The position numbers and the translations under genes are program-made. A stretch of 64,000 nucleotides of DNA, taken from assembly GCA_002105175.1 (NCBI GenBank), contig MCGE01000006.1, positions 1 to 64,000 on the forward strand, written 5' to 3'. Source of the DNA: Absidia repens. Its lineage: Eukaryota > Mucoromycota > Mucoromycetes > Mucorales > Cunninghamellaceae. This document shows positions 35,682 through 47,673 of the stretch, in pieces; the stretch's first letter is position 1, and every line of letters begins with the position of its first letter. Under the pieces are notes generated by a model. It saw only the letters and a list, made by a program, of their open reading frames with translations, ran no database searches and was not told the origin of the DNA.

Positions 35682-36291
35682 TTGACAAGAAAGCTTGTTG
35701 CGGTCGTGACAGCAATCCAAATCATAGAAACTTGCCAGACTTGGGCACATTGCTTCCATAGAGAGCATTTATGATTTTCACACATGGTTTCTTTTTTTTC
35801 ACCGCCCATACATTGAACTATAAAAGGATGCATTCCAAAACCTATTATGGATAAATAAGCGATATTGTTCAATGTATCTATTATTGTGGTCAAATACATG
35901 ACCCACCACATTGATCCAGCCAGACTTTGACTTCTCTACATAGCAGAGCGGCGTTTAAATAACTGACTTCATTTTATTTTTAATTTCTTACAATATTCAC
36001 TGCGAGTGCGGATACCAGAGAAACCAGGACAAGAAAGCAGCTGATAAAACAAGAGACTTTTGTGCTTATTACTGTCATCCATTTTAAAGAGCCTTAGAAA
36101 AAAAAATTGATAGATCTATCAGCAATTACTGTTTCTCATTGATGTGAATTTACATTATTACTCGGCCATTCAGTGTTGGAAAAAATATTCCAAATTTCCC
36201 AGCATGCCCGAGTTAATTGCAAGCTAGTTAAAAAATAGACACAGGGTGTTAACTTGAAGCCATGACAGTTTTGTGCATTATCTTTGCCCAT
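35324..36291 (-). CDS. Four-helix membrane protein with Cys-rich loop
   Basis: Four exons (36291-36162, 36092-35992, 35935-35681, 35560-35324) join in phase to 240 residues. Four hydrophobic helices are visible: CVYFLTSLQLTRACWEIW (about 17-37), VISTKVSCFISCFLVLVSLV (about 51-74), MWWVMYLTTIIDTLNNIAYL (about 86-112) and VSMIWIAVTTATSFLVNCVF (about 143-168). A loop with five Cys (CMGGEKKETMCENHKC...C) lies between helices 3 and 4, and a Pro/Tyr/His-rich tail (DYNRPPRLAPLNPHHSPYEY) faces the other end. The topology is MARVEL- or claudin-like, but no family motif is certain. Intron 3 begins gtaaaa and holds a 61-nt A tract. The first exon's donor (gtaata) is weaker than usual; phase and the helix it adds support it. 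Confidence 0.6.
35618..35678. repeat. Homopolymer T61/A61 inside an intron
   Basis: Sixty-one T on the plus strand, so on the coding strand an A tract fused to the 5' splice site (gtaaaa...) of intron 3 of the four-helix membrane protein. Exact length may be an assembly estimate. Confidence 0.85.
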
Positions 36292-37334
36292 TATGTTTTT
36301 ATATAACAAACAAGAAAAGATATGAAAAAAAAAGATAAAACGGAAAGAAAACAATAAGTTTGTAGGCAAATGATTTATTTCAATATGGTCCATCAGCGTG
36401 ATCACCATTCTTCACGGATAATATATAAGAACCAATTTGGATGACTTCGGTCAATTTCAGGTACGGAAACAAAAAAAAAAAATTGCCACAATTAACATTT
36501 TATTTATTTCCAAACATCACTCTTTCTTCGAGGAAGTAAATTAAATCATTCATTAGTTAAGAAATAACGGTCATCAAGCATTTGTGATAGTGTGGTGCAG
36601 ATCAGCAAGACCGTAGAAGAAATTGAGTCTCCTGGAAAATGCCAAGGATATTTATCTTAATTGACAATAAAACGTTTAATCAAGTAGCTGAAGGGTTGAG
36701 GAATTACACCACATGTTATACAGGTAACGTAAATGCCTTCCAATGTTCTCTGTTGTTGTTGTTTTATTTTTTGTTTGTTTTTTATGTGTCCTTCACTATC
36801 TTTTTTTGCATGTGTACACTACGGCTGTTTTCTAATACCATTCAAAGGAGTACTTAACTCCTATATTTAGAGACCCATTACGGTAAAAATGTATACATAA
36901 CCAACCTTTAATCGATGTTGCCTCTTACCTAATCCTTTTTTTTTTTTTTTTTTTTTTTTGCGCGCACATATATGCTTATTTTTTTTCTACAAACCCAAGT
37001 ACTGTATTTATTCAGATGCAAATATAAACTACGACAACTAAAATAAGTAATCCAGTGATAATACTATAACATACATCTAAAGATGAGGCAATTTATGAAT
37101 GTGAGACGAAACTTCTTGAAGGATCAACGTTACGTAAGATAAGATCGCCCGATCGAAGTGGATAAGCTCCCTAAGTGAGCACAGTAGAATTACTCCGTCT
37201 TTGTAAAGACATTAAAAAGAAGAGAACAGCTATGTTGCCGATGTTGAATTGTGATACCTAATTGAATGAGATAATAATCACCATATTCATGTTGTTGCAT
37301 GGTGTTCATTATTGTGCTGTTTCACTACGAAAAA
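36292..37334. other. Intergenic, possible orphan exon
   Basis: Promoter of the minus-strand membrane gene, then AT-rich DNA. A stretch at 36603-36722 is flanked by gtgcag and gtaacg, and from the ATG at 36639 reads MPRIFILIDNKTFNQVAEGL. I could not link it to other exons. A 24-nt T tract lies at about 36936-36959. Confidence 0.35.
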
Positions 37335-38170
37335 AAAAACAAAAATCAAATTCCGCCCACGTGAATTATTATTTTTTCGTTGCCCTCTCAATTTTTTTTC
37401 CCGCACCCTTTCTTTCATCTTCTTTTTCTACTTCGTGTTTTTCTTCACCATTCAACTTGTATGGGTTTATTTTGGACCTAGAATTGTATTAGGGCTAGCT
37501 TAGAAGAGGTTTCAGCTCAGGGATTACAAGACGCATGGGGAAACCCTTTCATTTTGGATCTAGGATCTGTAGGCAGAATTAGTTGTAGATTTGAAGCCTT
37601 CATTAGCTTACTTTAGTGTTAGTTTCTCCACAGTTCGTACCAACATCTCAATAAAATATGTCTTTTTTTTTTTTACACGCTTCAATGAAAATGTCCCATA
37701 AGTTACTCTCATGTCTTGTACAATAGATCCATTGTTTTCCATTGATCCCTTAGATTCGTATTGCCCATTGTTATGCTTTAGTAAAAGGTACTTATTAGTA
37801 TTTCCCATATCTTGTACGGCATATTAGCTTCCCTTCTTTGAATTAGTGTTGCCCATTCTTCAGATCTTACTTTGGTTTTACTCATGTTTCCTCCAATAGA
37901 TCCTGTCATGACATCCCTTGTTATAATGAACCCCTCCTCCGTAGTTTTAGTATATCCTAATACGTTTTAATAAAGTACGCATTTTTATTAACTATACCCT
38001 GACTCATCGTATGGTAAACAATTTCGCTATTGTAGCTGTTTTGTGAGTGTCGTACCAAACATTTGCCTTCTAGCTCATTCACTATGGCTCCTTTCCCTTT
38101 CCGGTACCACATCAACTAGTTGGGAGTTTACATGACTTCTGCCGATCAATCATATAATAAAACTAGGTAT
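37335..38170 (+). repeat. Dispersed repeat family, copy D
   Basis: Plus-strand orientation: head ATCAAATTCCGCC plus CACGTG (37345-37365), CT-rich spacer, TTCACCATTCAACTTG (about 37443), core (about 37480-37620: GAGGTTTCAGCTCAGGGATT, then GGGGAAACCC), then a tail with repeated AATAAAATATG or AATAAAGTACG motifs and the conserved CGCTATTGTAGCTGTTTTG at about 38022. The end is approximate. Confidence 0.7.
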
Positions 38171-38985
38171 TGCTGTGCGTGTATCAATTGCTATAGATAA
38201 TTTTGCACTGCATTCTAGTTTATATACACATATATATAATTCTAGGCTACTTAATGTGAAACATGATCAGCCAATGTAGACCGTGCCGCTAGTATGACCG
38301 CCACTATTTTTACGTACAGTGCTGTATATATTCAGGTCACTATTTATTTTCCTTTTTTTTCGTGTGTGTGCGTGGTATGTCAAAAAAAAAAAAAAAGAAG
38401 CACAAAAATGAGGCAAGTTCAGTCCAAGGATCGCCTATTAGGGATATATAACGATAGGGCGTTCTATTTTCACTTCAATAACCTCTCCGCTGCTATCCAT
38501 TAGATCAATTTTTTGCAAGTGTGAGAAAATTTTGCAATCGTTTTATGTTCTTGTAAAATTGCTCCATAATACGATGACAAGAAATGGTTAGCAATCAAAA
38601 AGTCCACGGATTGTACAAGATTGACAATCTTCTCAAGGCATGGTTGAGGGAAGGTCACCACATCAAGAGCATGTACAAATATAAAGTCGGTAGCTTTAAT
38701 GACAGTATCTATCATCCAGCAAGCATTATACACTGTACTGTGGAATACAGACAAACGATATACACGCAAAACAATACAAGACAAAACAAATGAATGCAAG
38801 ACAAGTAAACATTTCATCGAGTATTTTTTATTGATACCATCAACACTTTATTAAACACTGAAAAAAGAAAAAAAAAACTACAATACAATAAATAGTTCCA
38901 GCAATATATATATATATATATATATATATATCTATATATAGTTTAGAAAGATAAAAAATGAATCAAATACAGTATATAAATAAAT
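38171..38985. other. Intergenic, no gene seen
   Basis: Contains an A tract (38380-38396) and a TA dinucleotide run (38903-38932) close to the 3' end of the aldo-keto reductase. Two opposed frames of 69 and 105 codons at 38500-38817 overlap each other and lack any motif, so I do not call them. Confidence 0.4.
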
Positions 38986-40463
38986 CTAAAGAAGGCCAAA
39001 CACGTCCACATTCCAGAAGTTACGAGGGTCCACAATACGTCTTTCTTCGCCATCAATCACTTGTTCCAAAGCACGGAAATCTTCTTGTTCCAAGGAAGGC
39101 ACAATATCCAGATTTTCAATGATGCGAGACTTGGTGACCGATTTGGGAATTACAGACACGCCACGTTGAACGTTCCAGGAAAGAACGATTTGGGCAGCAG
39201 ATTTGTTGTACTTCTTAGCAATGGCCAACTATGATAATACAAAGAGAAGGGAAAAAGGGGATCAATTCATCAGCCCTACATTTGGTGAAGAGAAAGGATG
39301 GTCGATTTTATTTGGTGCTCTTACCACTTTTTCGTCCTTCAAAATGGGGGAGTTGGTGCTTCCAAGAGGGGAGTAAGCAGTGACTAACAAAAAAAAAAAA
39401 AAAAATCTCATTAGTACATCAAATTTGAATATTCAGAATCTTTTTTTTTTTTACCATGAATGCCATGGTCCTTGGCGAATTTCAAAAGATCATCTTGACG
39501 TAAATAGGGATGTAATTCAACCTGGTTCACAGCAGGGCGAACAGTTCCGTTTTCGATAATCTTGGTAAGTGTAGCAATATTAAAGTTGGAGACACCAATG
39601 GCACGAACCTTGGTTTTATCCAGTTTTTCAAGTGCCTGTATACATAAATACAATAGTTAAAAAAGAGATAAGCACCATATCAAAGATAGAGTTCACAAAC
39701 ATTCATATAACTTACGGTCCAGGTTTCCAAATAGGTGGTGTTATCAAAGAGGATATTTCCATCAGGTCCCTTGGGAACGTTTTCGTTACCAGATTGGAAA
39801 GCAACAGGCCTATGTGAATCAAAATAACGAAATAGGCATTTCATTAGACTATCCGCACTTCCCCACCCCTTCTCCTCTTTTTCTTGTAGGTTCATAAATT
39901 ACCAGTGAATCAAGTATAAATCAAGGTAGTCCAATTGCAAGAGCTCCAGAGATTTTTCGAGGGCAGGTTGGACATCTTCAGGACGATGGCTATTGTTCCA
40001 TAGCTTGGTGGTGACAAAAAGCTCTTCACGGGGAATACCAGAGTCTTTAATGGCTTGTCCAACTTCCTTTTCATTTCCATCTATAAAAAATGAAGGGAAA
40101 GCAAACATGGTTAGTAGGTAGCCCTAATACGCGGTGATGTGTGTGCATTTCGTTTTAGCTTACAGATAAAGGCAGTGTCAATATGTCGATAACTACATAT
40201 AAATATACATAAAGGCAGCAATGTCAATACTTCATCATTCACTATGGTTATTTTTCATTACCCAGCAGCGATAGCATCTAACACGGCTTGATAAACTTCA
40301 TTAGGCTTGGATTGCCATGTACCCAATCCAACAACAGGGATCTTGGCACCAGTGTTTCTACGCGATGTCAAAAAAAAAAATTAGCATGAAGTATAGATCT
40401 AGCGACATTTTGAGTGAATAAATATAATTAAACTTACAAAGTAGCAGTAGGAATAGAGGGCAT
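38986..40463 (-). CDS. Aldo-keto reductase
   Basis: Eight exons on the minus strand (40463-40438, 40357-40262, 40192-40164, 40080-39903, 39809-39716, 39635-39455, 39383-39325, 39228-38986) give 301 residues, a normal length. It is a TIM-barrel NADPH-dependent reductase of the AKR superfamily. The start [20 protein letters not shown], the signature [18 protein letters not shown], the catalytic tetrad Asp46-Tyr51-Lys76-His109 (HIDTA, FIYG, TTKLWN, YLIHW), [21 protein letters not shown] and the C-terminal cofactor motif [15 protein letters not shown] are all present. The closest described groups are yeast Gcy1/Ypr1-type glycerol or aldehyde reductases, which reduce aldehydes and ketones to alcohols in the cytosol. 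The precise substrate cannot be told from sequence. Confidence 0.95.
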
Positions 40464-41859
40464 AGTGAAAAAATTGATTAATAATTAGGATAGATAAATG
40501 ATATAAAAAAAAAAAAAGAATAAAAGGGTTTATATAGGCAATTTAAATCGGGAGTTGAACATTTAATCCAGCTTTTTAACATCAGTTCTTGTAACGTCAA
40601 ATTGAGACGCAGGTAAAAATAAATTTCAGACAGGCGAAGAAACAAATTGAGACAAACAAAATGTAATTGGCATAAAAGGGCGTAAACGGTGAGAGGCACA
40701 TGCTGCTGAAGAGGGAACAAAGGTGGAAAGTGTGGCACAACGGATTTTTGAACCAATACTTTCTACTTAAGACAAGGAAAAGACGGACATATTAGTATCT
40801 TATTATACCAGATGCAGAGAAGAGATAAGAAAAGCAGAAATAAGGGAGACCCAGTACGGCAAAGGGACAACAACACCATACCATCAAATGAAGAATCGTT
40901 TTCAAAAGCTCGAAAAAATGACTGGTTTGATATCTTCATATCGCCCCATTATTATAATCCGCTCGTCGTAGTCTTCCAACAAAAAAAAAAAAAAAGCAGA
41001 AAATAATGGATGACAAATCCAGCATATAAAGTTTTCATCAATATGTGTATTTTGGAGATAGACTACCTTGTTCGAAAAGATGCTTTAACGAAGGATGGTC
41101 TTAAAACCTTGTGTTTCCTTTAGTGCGCGTCCAGGAAGGAAATTAAAAAAATACTCCCTACAGTAAAACACATTTTATCGTGACACTAAAAAAATGTCGT
41201 GCTTTTAAATTGAGTTGACGTAAAGTAAAGGGTTAGTCAAAAATTCACCGGTGTAACGGATTTACAAATACATAGGTCGCATGATAAAGATCTTCGTCAA
41301 TGATGCAATAAATCAAAATATGTATCTATCTCGACTTCCGTTTTTGAATATACGAAGTAAGGCATATAATTTTATGATGTTCTTTTTTGTTGAAATGAGA
41401 TGATATTGCATTTAATTGCCCGACATTATCATCATACGCCTGCCTTTGTTATTTGCTTTTTTCTACTACCACCTTGAAAAGGAAGGTGATTACGTGGTTT
41501 AGGTTTTCTTATACAGCTTCTCAACATTGCATGATATATATGAGTTGCGATACATAAAATAATTATATGTGTCAATTTGTCATGACTGATGGTCCCATTA
41601 TAAGTAACTCCTGTCTGTATTTACAGTAGTCGCAATAATCAGCTTGTAAAAATATGCCAAGTAGGGACTCTCAATAACGATATCAGCGGGAAAGAGAATT
41701 ACATAATTATCGTAAACAATATCACTGCTCTGGTGTGTTTATTCATGCTATGTCTAACAACATAGAAGTTTTCTCGAACCGTCTTTTTGTTTTATCAATG
41801 TAATGAAAATGGTTATCAAGAAAAAGTAATTCAGAACTGCAGTTAAGCGAGACCAGACA
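40464..41859. other. Intergenic, no gene seen
   Basis: Promoter of the aldo-keto reductase, then AT-rich DNA up to repeat copy E. Short frames exist on both strands, but none shows a motif or links by splicing. Confidence 0.45.
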
Positions 41860-42760
41860 ATATTTCAAATCCCGCACACGTGAACTATTTATTTCCTCTC
41901 TCCTGCCTTTTTTTATTTTTTATGCTCTCTTTCTTTTTTTTTCATTTCAATATTTTTTCACCATTCAATTTGTATGGGGTTATTTTGGACCTAGAATTGT
42001 ATCACGACTAGTTTAGAAGGGGTTTCAGCTCAGGGATTACAAGATGCATGGGCAAACCCTTTCATTTTGGGTCTAGGATCTGAAGGCACCCTCAGTTTGT
42101 TTTTTGGAGCCTTCATTAGCTCAGTTTAGTGTTAGTTTGTCCATAGCTTGTATCTTAAACTGAATAAAATATGTTTCATTAGACTTCTTCATGTCTTGTA
42201 CAAGTGATCACTTTCATCGTCCCTCTTTTTGATTTAGTGTTGACCCGTGCTGCAGTTCGTATCTATATCTGAATAAAATATGCTTCATTAGTTTTCTTCA
42301 TGCCTTGTACAAGAGATCACTTTTGTCATCCCTCTTTTTGACTTAGTATTGCCCTTGTTGTAATTCAATATAAGAGATTCTTGCATTATCTCATGTGTTG
42401 TGTAGTATATTGGAACCCATTTAACATTCTCTTCTTTGGAATTAATAAGTTGGCAATTCTTCAGGTCTCCTATTAGTACCCTCCTTGCTTCCTCCATTAC
42501 ACCCATGTTATAATGAACCCTTCGTATTTATTATAGTGTTCATCGTATTGATTCAATAAAGTATGTCCTTTATAATAGCCATACTCTGACCCATCAACCA
42601 GTGGTCAATTTCGTTATTGTATCATTTATGGGGGGGTGCTATTATCATTTGCTCTCTAACTCATCAACTATGACTACTTTTCTCCCAGAGCCCCGGCGTT
42701 TGACTGGCAGTTCTAGGTCGCTTGCTATGAAAATATGAAACGTGGATCTATTGCCTCTCG
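41860..42760 (+). repeat. Dispersed repeat family, copy E, with internal tandem duplication
   Basis: Plus-strand orientation: head TTTCAAATCCCGCA then CACGTG (41866-41882), TTCACCATTCAATTTG (about 41958), core (about 41990-42140), tail to about 42760. The tail contains two copies of a unit of about 109 bp (GAATAAAATATG at 42162 and again at 42271, each followed by TTCATTAG, CTTGTACAAG and ATCCCTCTTTTTGA). This extra unit is absent or degenerate in the other copies. Confidence 0.75.
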
Positions 42761-43104
42761 ACCATTTATATTAATACATAAACGAAAAAACTGTACCTTA
42801 ATAAAATGCAAGGCATATTGTGCTTCATACAGGTTGCAATATTTTTTCAAGGTGTGCTAGGACATGCCTTCAATATACCTTCCCCTATAGCATACTATAA
42901 TCCCCATTCGATTGAGCATATGGTCTATCTTCTGTCATACACATGCCTTTTTTTTTCTGCTACACATGCATAAATAAATATTCGCTAGACAGAGAGTTGA
43001 ATATTACAATTAGGTAAAGTCACTTGTTGCACAACCTAATTTTTTACACAATCAAACATCCCCGTGTTTTTTTTCCAGTACCCATTCGATAATGCGATGA
43101 AACA

Positions 43105-43363
43105 TATGAGAGACTAATAATAAGAAGACAATACATATTTTATTCATATATAGTTATCTAAACTATGATAACTAACACTAAGCTAAGCTAATGACGGTTC
43201 CCTAATCTTTAGGTAAAGCTAGTCCAATGCCGGTCCCGATCTACGGTTTCAAAATGAAAGGGTTTCCCCATGCATATTGTCAATCCCTGATCTAGAAAGC
43301 CACTAATCCTAGTATATCACCAATCCAAGACAATTATAAGTTCATTGAAGCCTCAATGATTAG

Positions 43364-43396
<33 letters not shown>

Positions 43397-43470
43397 GAAG
43401 GAAGAAAAGAAAGAACAAGAAAAAGAGATTGAAGAAAAAAATAAATAAAAATGGCGGTCGGTATTTGAAA
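43105..43470 (-). repeat. Dispersed repeat family, copy F, truncated
   Basis: Minus-strand orientation. The degenerate head (ATTTCAAATACCGACCGCC) lies at about 43470-43447, then an A/T-rich spacer with a long A tract, the core at about 43340-43180, and only the first part of the tail. It ends 36 bp downstream of the subtilase stop codon, so it probably contributes to that gene's 3' flank. The interval 42761-43104 has no gene. Confidence 0.65.
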
Positions 43471-43506
43471 TAATTTATTTGCTCAGGGGATACAACAAAA
43501 TACAGT

Positions 43507-46500
43507 CTATTTAACAACAATGGGCCCTGACGTCCAAGTTTCCCAATCCTTAGGATTATCATGATTTCCAAGGAGCCGAAGCGCACGCATCCGGATTGCA
43601 AACGTACCTGCCCCAACCCGCTGCTTTGGTGCTCCGAGCCCTGGTGTTGTTTGAACTTGCCCGTCCCATTCAAATTGGCGGTAATATTCCTCGGATTTCC
43701 TTCGATTGCCTTCCCAATAAACCACAGGGAAGTTTGGAATAGTACCCACCACCATTGGAGAGGCATCCGCATTTTTCTGGTCCTGGTGTTGTTGCTTTTG
43801 TATGATTTCAGCCTGTATTTCTCGAGTAGCCGTCAATAAGCGACATATCACAATAGGTTTTTCCGTCGAGGCATTTTGTTGCGGTTGCTGTACTTTACTT
43901 GATAATTTGAGTTCATCTTCTTTATCTTCATTTTTGTTATCTTCAACAAGATTTGTTTCGTTTTTGGATGAGACACCACCAAGGGCAAAAGTAAAAACAT
44001 CTGCACCCGTGTAAACCGCTGATAAATTCTGGGAGCTGGACAAATAAGGAAATCCATCATCAAAAATTGGCAGATCATGGAGGGCACCAAGTACACCAAA
44101 GTAGGGTACACTTGCTTGGACTACTGTCTGGTTTTTTTCAGAAGCTGATTTCCATTGGATATATCCACCATACATTTGGTAATCATAAACGGATTGATCA
44201 GGGGGTAGTTTGACTTGGACTTGCACAGCTATCGTTTGCCCAGGGTCTAATGTCAGCGATGGATGACTAAATGTCAGAGATACTTTTTTATTTCCACGCC
44301 CAATTGGTTCCAGAAGTGTAAAGTGATTCAAGCCTGCTGTATGGTTGGATTTTGGCATGTATGGATCAACCGATCTCGATGGGAGATGTTCAACTGTTAA
44401 AGTGACTGGCTCAAAACCGTAATTGGAAATTTCTAATGTGCATGTTTTATAATCCGAAGTGCTCGCTGTATCGTTAAAGCTAATTTGGCTTGGTGTTATA
44501 TGAATAGGATTCGTAATGGCATCGAAGGCTACAAGAAAAGCGGAATGTGAAATTAAAAACAAGATGCATGAATTTTTTCTTCTGTTTTACGTTGAACTAA
44601 ACCAGCGCCTTGTAAAAGAGGATGATCAGGTATATTCATATTTCCAGATATCTTCATAGGTATCTTTGCATGGTTTTGCATATGCTCGACTAGATAAAAT
44701 CCATGATCCTTTATTTGCTGATTCTGTCGAAAGGCTTCCAAAAGTAATGCCATCGCCCCTGCCACATGTGGAGCTGCCATTGACGTACCAGATCGGATTC
44801 CCCAACCTTTTTCAAACACTCCAGAATTTTTTAAATGGAGAGGCAATGTTCTAAAAAGTGCAAAAAAAAAAAAAAAAAAAAAAAATTAAAAGAAATCGAA
44901 ACAATGAAGGACCAATTACTTACGAATAAATCTGACCGCCAATTCCTGCGATATTCGGTTTCAGATCTAATTCATACGATGGACCCACGCTGGAAAAACT
45001 AGATACTTCCAAAGCAGATTCCATCATTTCATCTACCAGCTCCGGAAAAAATGAAATACGAGAAGGCAACAACGGCAATGATGAGTTTTTCTGATACAGG
45101 CGTTGGGCCAATGACCGTGGAATAGAAGCGACGGGAATAGTATTGTTATATGTTTGCAGAGGAAATGTGTCCATGGTACCAACCCCATCGGATAAATTAT
45201 TAGCATCATATATTAAAATGGCTACAGCACCTAATTGCTGGTGGGCATTGTTTGCTTTTTCATCAAATGTACATCCGCCTCGTTGAGCAAGAAGAATATT
45301 GCCTTTGATTGTTTCACTCCCGTGTAGGCTTCTCAAATTATTGTCACATGCATCGGTCGGTATACCAGATAAATTAAAAAGAGTCATAAGAATTCCATCA
45401 GGGAAGGTGTTAGTGGTGGATGACAATTCATAGACTATAGAAGATATAAAAAATAGGTTAGCTTTATTATTATTATTACTATACATAAAAGGGTCTTACC
45501 AAATGACTCATCAGGAATGGAGTCAATGTCTAACAATTTCGAAGGATAGAATGTATTGTCTAAAGAGGCAACAGAAACAACATGTTTACCGGTACCAGGG
45601 GTATTTTGAAGAAAAGCACCGCCAGAACCTTGGTTTCCTGCCACAGTTACCACTGTGAGTAAAAAGAAAAACAATTCAGGAACCGAAAAGACGGTGTTTG
45701 AATAATTAATAGGTGGTACGTATATTGATTGCAAAATCATTTTCGTTACCAATAACACCTTGTTGAGTTAAACGTTCAGCGACAACTGCCATTGCATCCT
45801 CAGACCAAGCGCTTTGAACCCCCAAACTTAAATTGATAATATTGCATCCTAATTTAACCAAAAAAAAAAAAAAAAAAAAAAAGTGAGCAGTAGATTTCCA
45901 CATGCACCAGCTCTTGACCGATCTACATATGATATCATACCAGCCTGCTGTGCCAAAGTGAGACCTTGAATCACTGTATCTTCACTGGCCCCGGATTCAC
46001 ACCCAAAAATCCGCCACATTCCTAAGCTTGCATTAGGTGCTACACCACTGAACCTCTATAAACAAATACACTGAAGTGTTAATCAAGTTTTGCATTTTTT
46101 TCTGTATTAATATTATGTTTATACAGACCATTTTCTCATCCATTCCAGCGATGATCCCAGCGACATGTGTTCCATGACCTAATTTTATACAGAAAAATGG
46201 TGAGGTAAACATAACAAAAAAAAAAGAATAATAAAACTCCGCCTACCATTCGCAGGACATGGATCCATAGGATCATCCGGCCCTAAATGATGCCCAATGA
46301 CTTTATCATCTTCACTTGGATCCACAATATTAGCACCATATTTAACTTTGTACCCAGGACCGAAACCACCACCCAAGGCAGGATGATGATAGTCAACCCC
46401 TGAATCTAATAGACATACCGTCACGTCTTTTCCGGTAATACCCAGTTTTTCATGAACAGATTGGATTTGTGATGAGTGATCGTCGAAAGGTCTTTGAGGA

Positions 46501-47036
46501 AGTACAGGAGAAGAGGCGAATGTGGATGACATGACATTATTAGCGTTTGAATCACTGTCGAAAGCTATCCATTCAGGCCTAGGGACTTGATAAATTGGGT
46601 AAATTGCCTTCACCCAAGGATTATTTGCAACGGCTCTTCGATTGAGTCTTGACTTTTTTCTTTTCGTCGTCGGCAATGGTGATGTTGATGAGAGGTCAAT
46701 GATGGAATGGGGATGAAGGTCAAGGAGTTTGGAGAAGGTACGTACGTGGTGCTCCGAATTGAATTGGACTGACATACCAGAAAATATTTTTGAATTATTA
46801 TACACTTGGCGGACTTTCATCGCTTGGGTTATGGGGGCCAGGAGCGACATGACTCTAAGATGATGTTTAGGTAAATTTGTATTATCAACATATTCCAGTA
46901 AATAGGTATTGGGAATTGCTTGTCGTTTATAATTGCGTGGATAATGGTCTTCTGCACTGACTTGATGATGGCGATGATTTCCAACTAATACAAAAATAAG
47001 TAATAGTTGTAATATTATTATTGAGTACCTGTACAT
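43507..47036 (-). CDS. Secreted subtilisin-like serine protease (S8) with PA-type insertion
   Basis: Eight exons (47036-46247, 46178-46129, 46055-45941, 45848-45750, 45652-45500, 45434-44924, 44850-44591, 44528-43507) join in phase to 999 residues. Residues 1-28 are a signal peptide (SIIILQLLLIFVLVG core). An I9-like propeptide follows (NTYLLEYVDNTNLP to YPIYQVPRP). The catalytic triad is Asp211 (CLLDSGVDYHHPALGG), His265 (GHGTHVAG) and Ser596 (GTSMAAPHVAGA), with the oxyanion Asn region VTVAGNQGSGG. The long His-Ser gap contains a PA-type domain (NILLAQRGGCTFDEKANNA, GAVAILIYDA). After the catalytic domain comes a beta-rich Fn3-like region (ITPSQISFND, CTLEISNYGFEPVTLTVEH), with no membrane anchor. 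It is expected to degrade extracellular protein. Layout matches large PA-containing fungal subtilases (minor extracellular protease type). Confidence 0.93.
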
Positions 47037-47673
47037 CTTTAGAGTCTTTTCTTTTAAAAAATAAAAAAAGAGAGCAGATAAAACAATGAATTTAATGAAA
47101 ACTGCCGATTAAAAATCCTTCTCGATCCTTAAAAATAGGTCTTTTACATTTAATACTACTTGAATGGGGTCCCCCTGAATCCATGTTTATTGAAGTCTTG
47201 ATATGTTTAAGGGGAATACGTATTTAACCTCCGACGCCACATATTAAAAAGTCTTTATGCTTTGATTTATCAATCAGCATTGCCCACAAAACCTTGACAC
47301 TCACATTTGGCACACCATAATTTGAGAGTGCGTTTTTTCTTTACGATATTCAACCAAAAAAACTATTTTCTGAACAACTTAAACATAAAATCTAACATAT
47401 AATACTGTAGACGGTTCTTTTTTTCTCAAATAATTTCATTGCAGTCCATATTTGTATTCTGATTTTTTTATAAGATAAACAAAAATGTTTTATGGCTGTA
47501 TCTGTAATGCAGGATCGTCATGCTTCAGTATTGAAAAATTTGGGTCAGCTTCTCTGGCGGGATTACAATAGTGGAGTAAAAAAAATACAACCCAGATTTC
47601 AATTTTTTTTTTTCTTCTGACAAAAAAAAAAAAAAAAACTCTCCAAACATCATCGATTCACTGATATATTCTA
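47037..47673. promoter_or_regulatory. Divergent promoter region, subtilase and CDK7
   Basis: A 637-bp interval between two divergent start codons. AT-rich, with A/T homopolymers just before the kinase ATG (47600-47638). I see no clear upstream regulatory motif and no gene. Confidence 0.4.

Noticed and set aside
36603..36722. Exon-like segment with MPRIFILIDNKTFNQVAEGL
   Set aside because: There is no partner exon on either side and the donor (gtaacg) is weak. Noted in the intergenic entry only.
38500..38817. Opposed frames of 105 (minus) and 69 (plus) codons
   Set aside because: They overlap on both strands, have no motif or splice links, and lie in AT-rich DNA.
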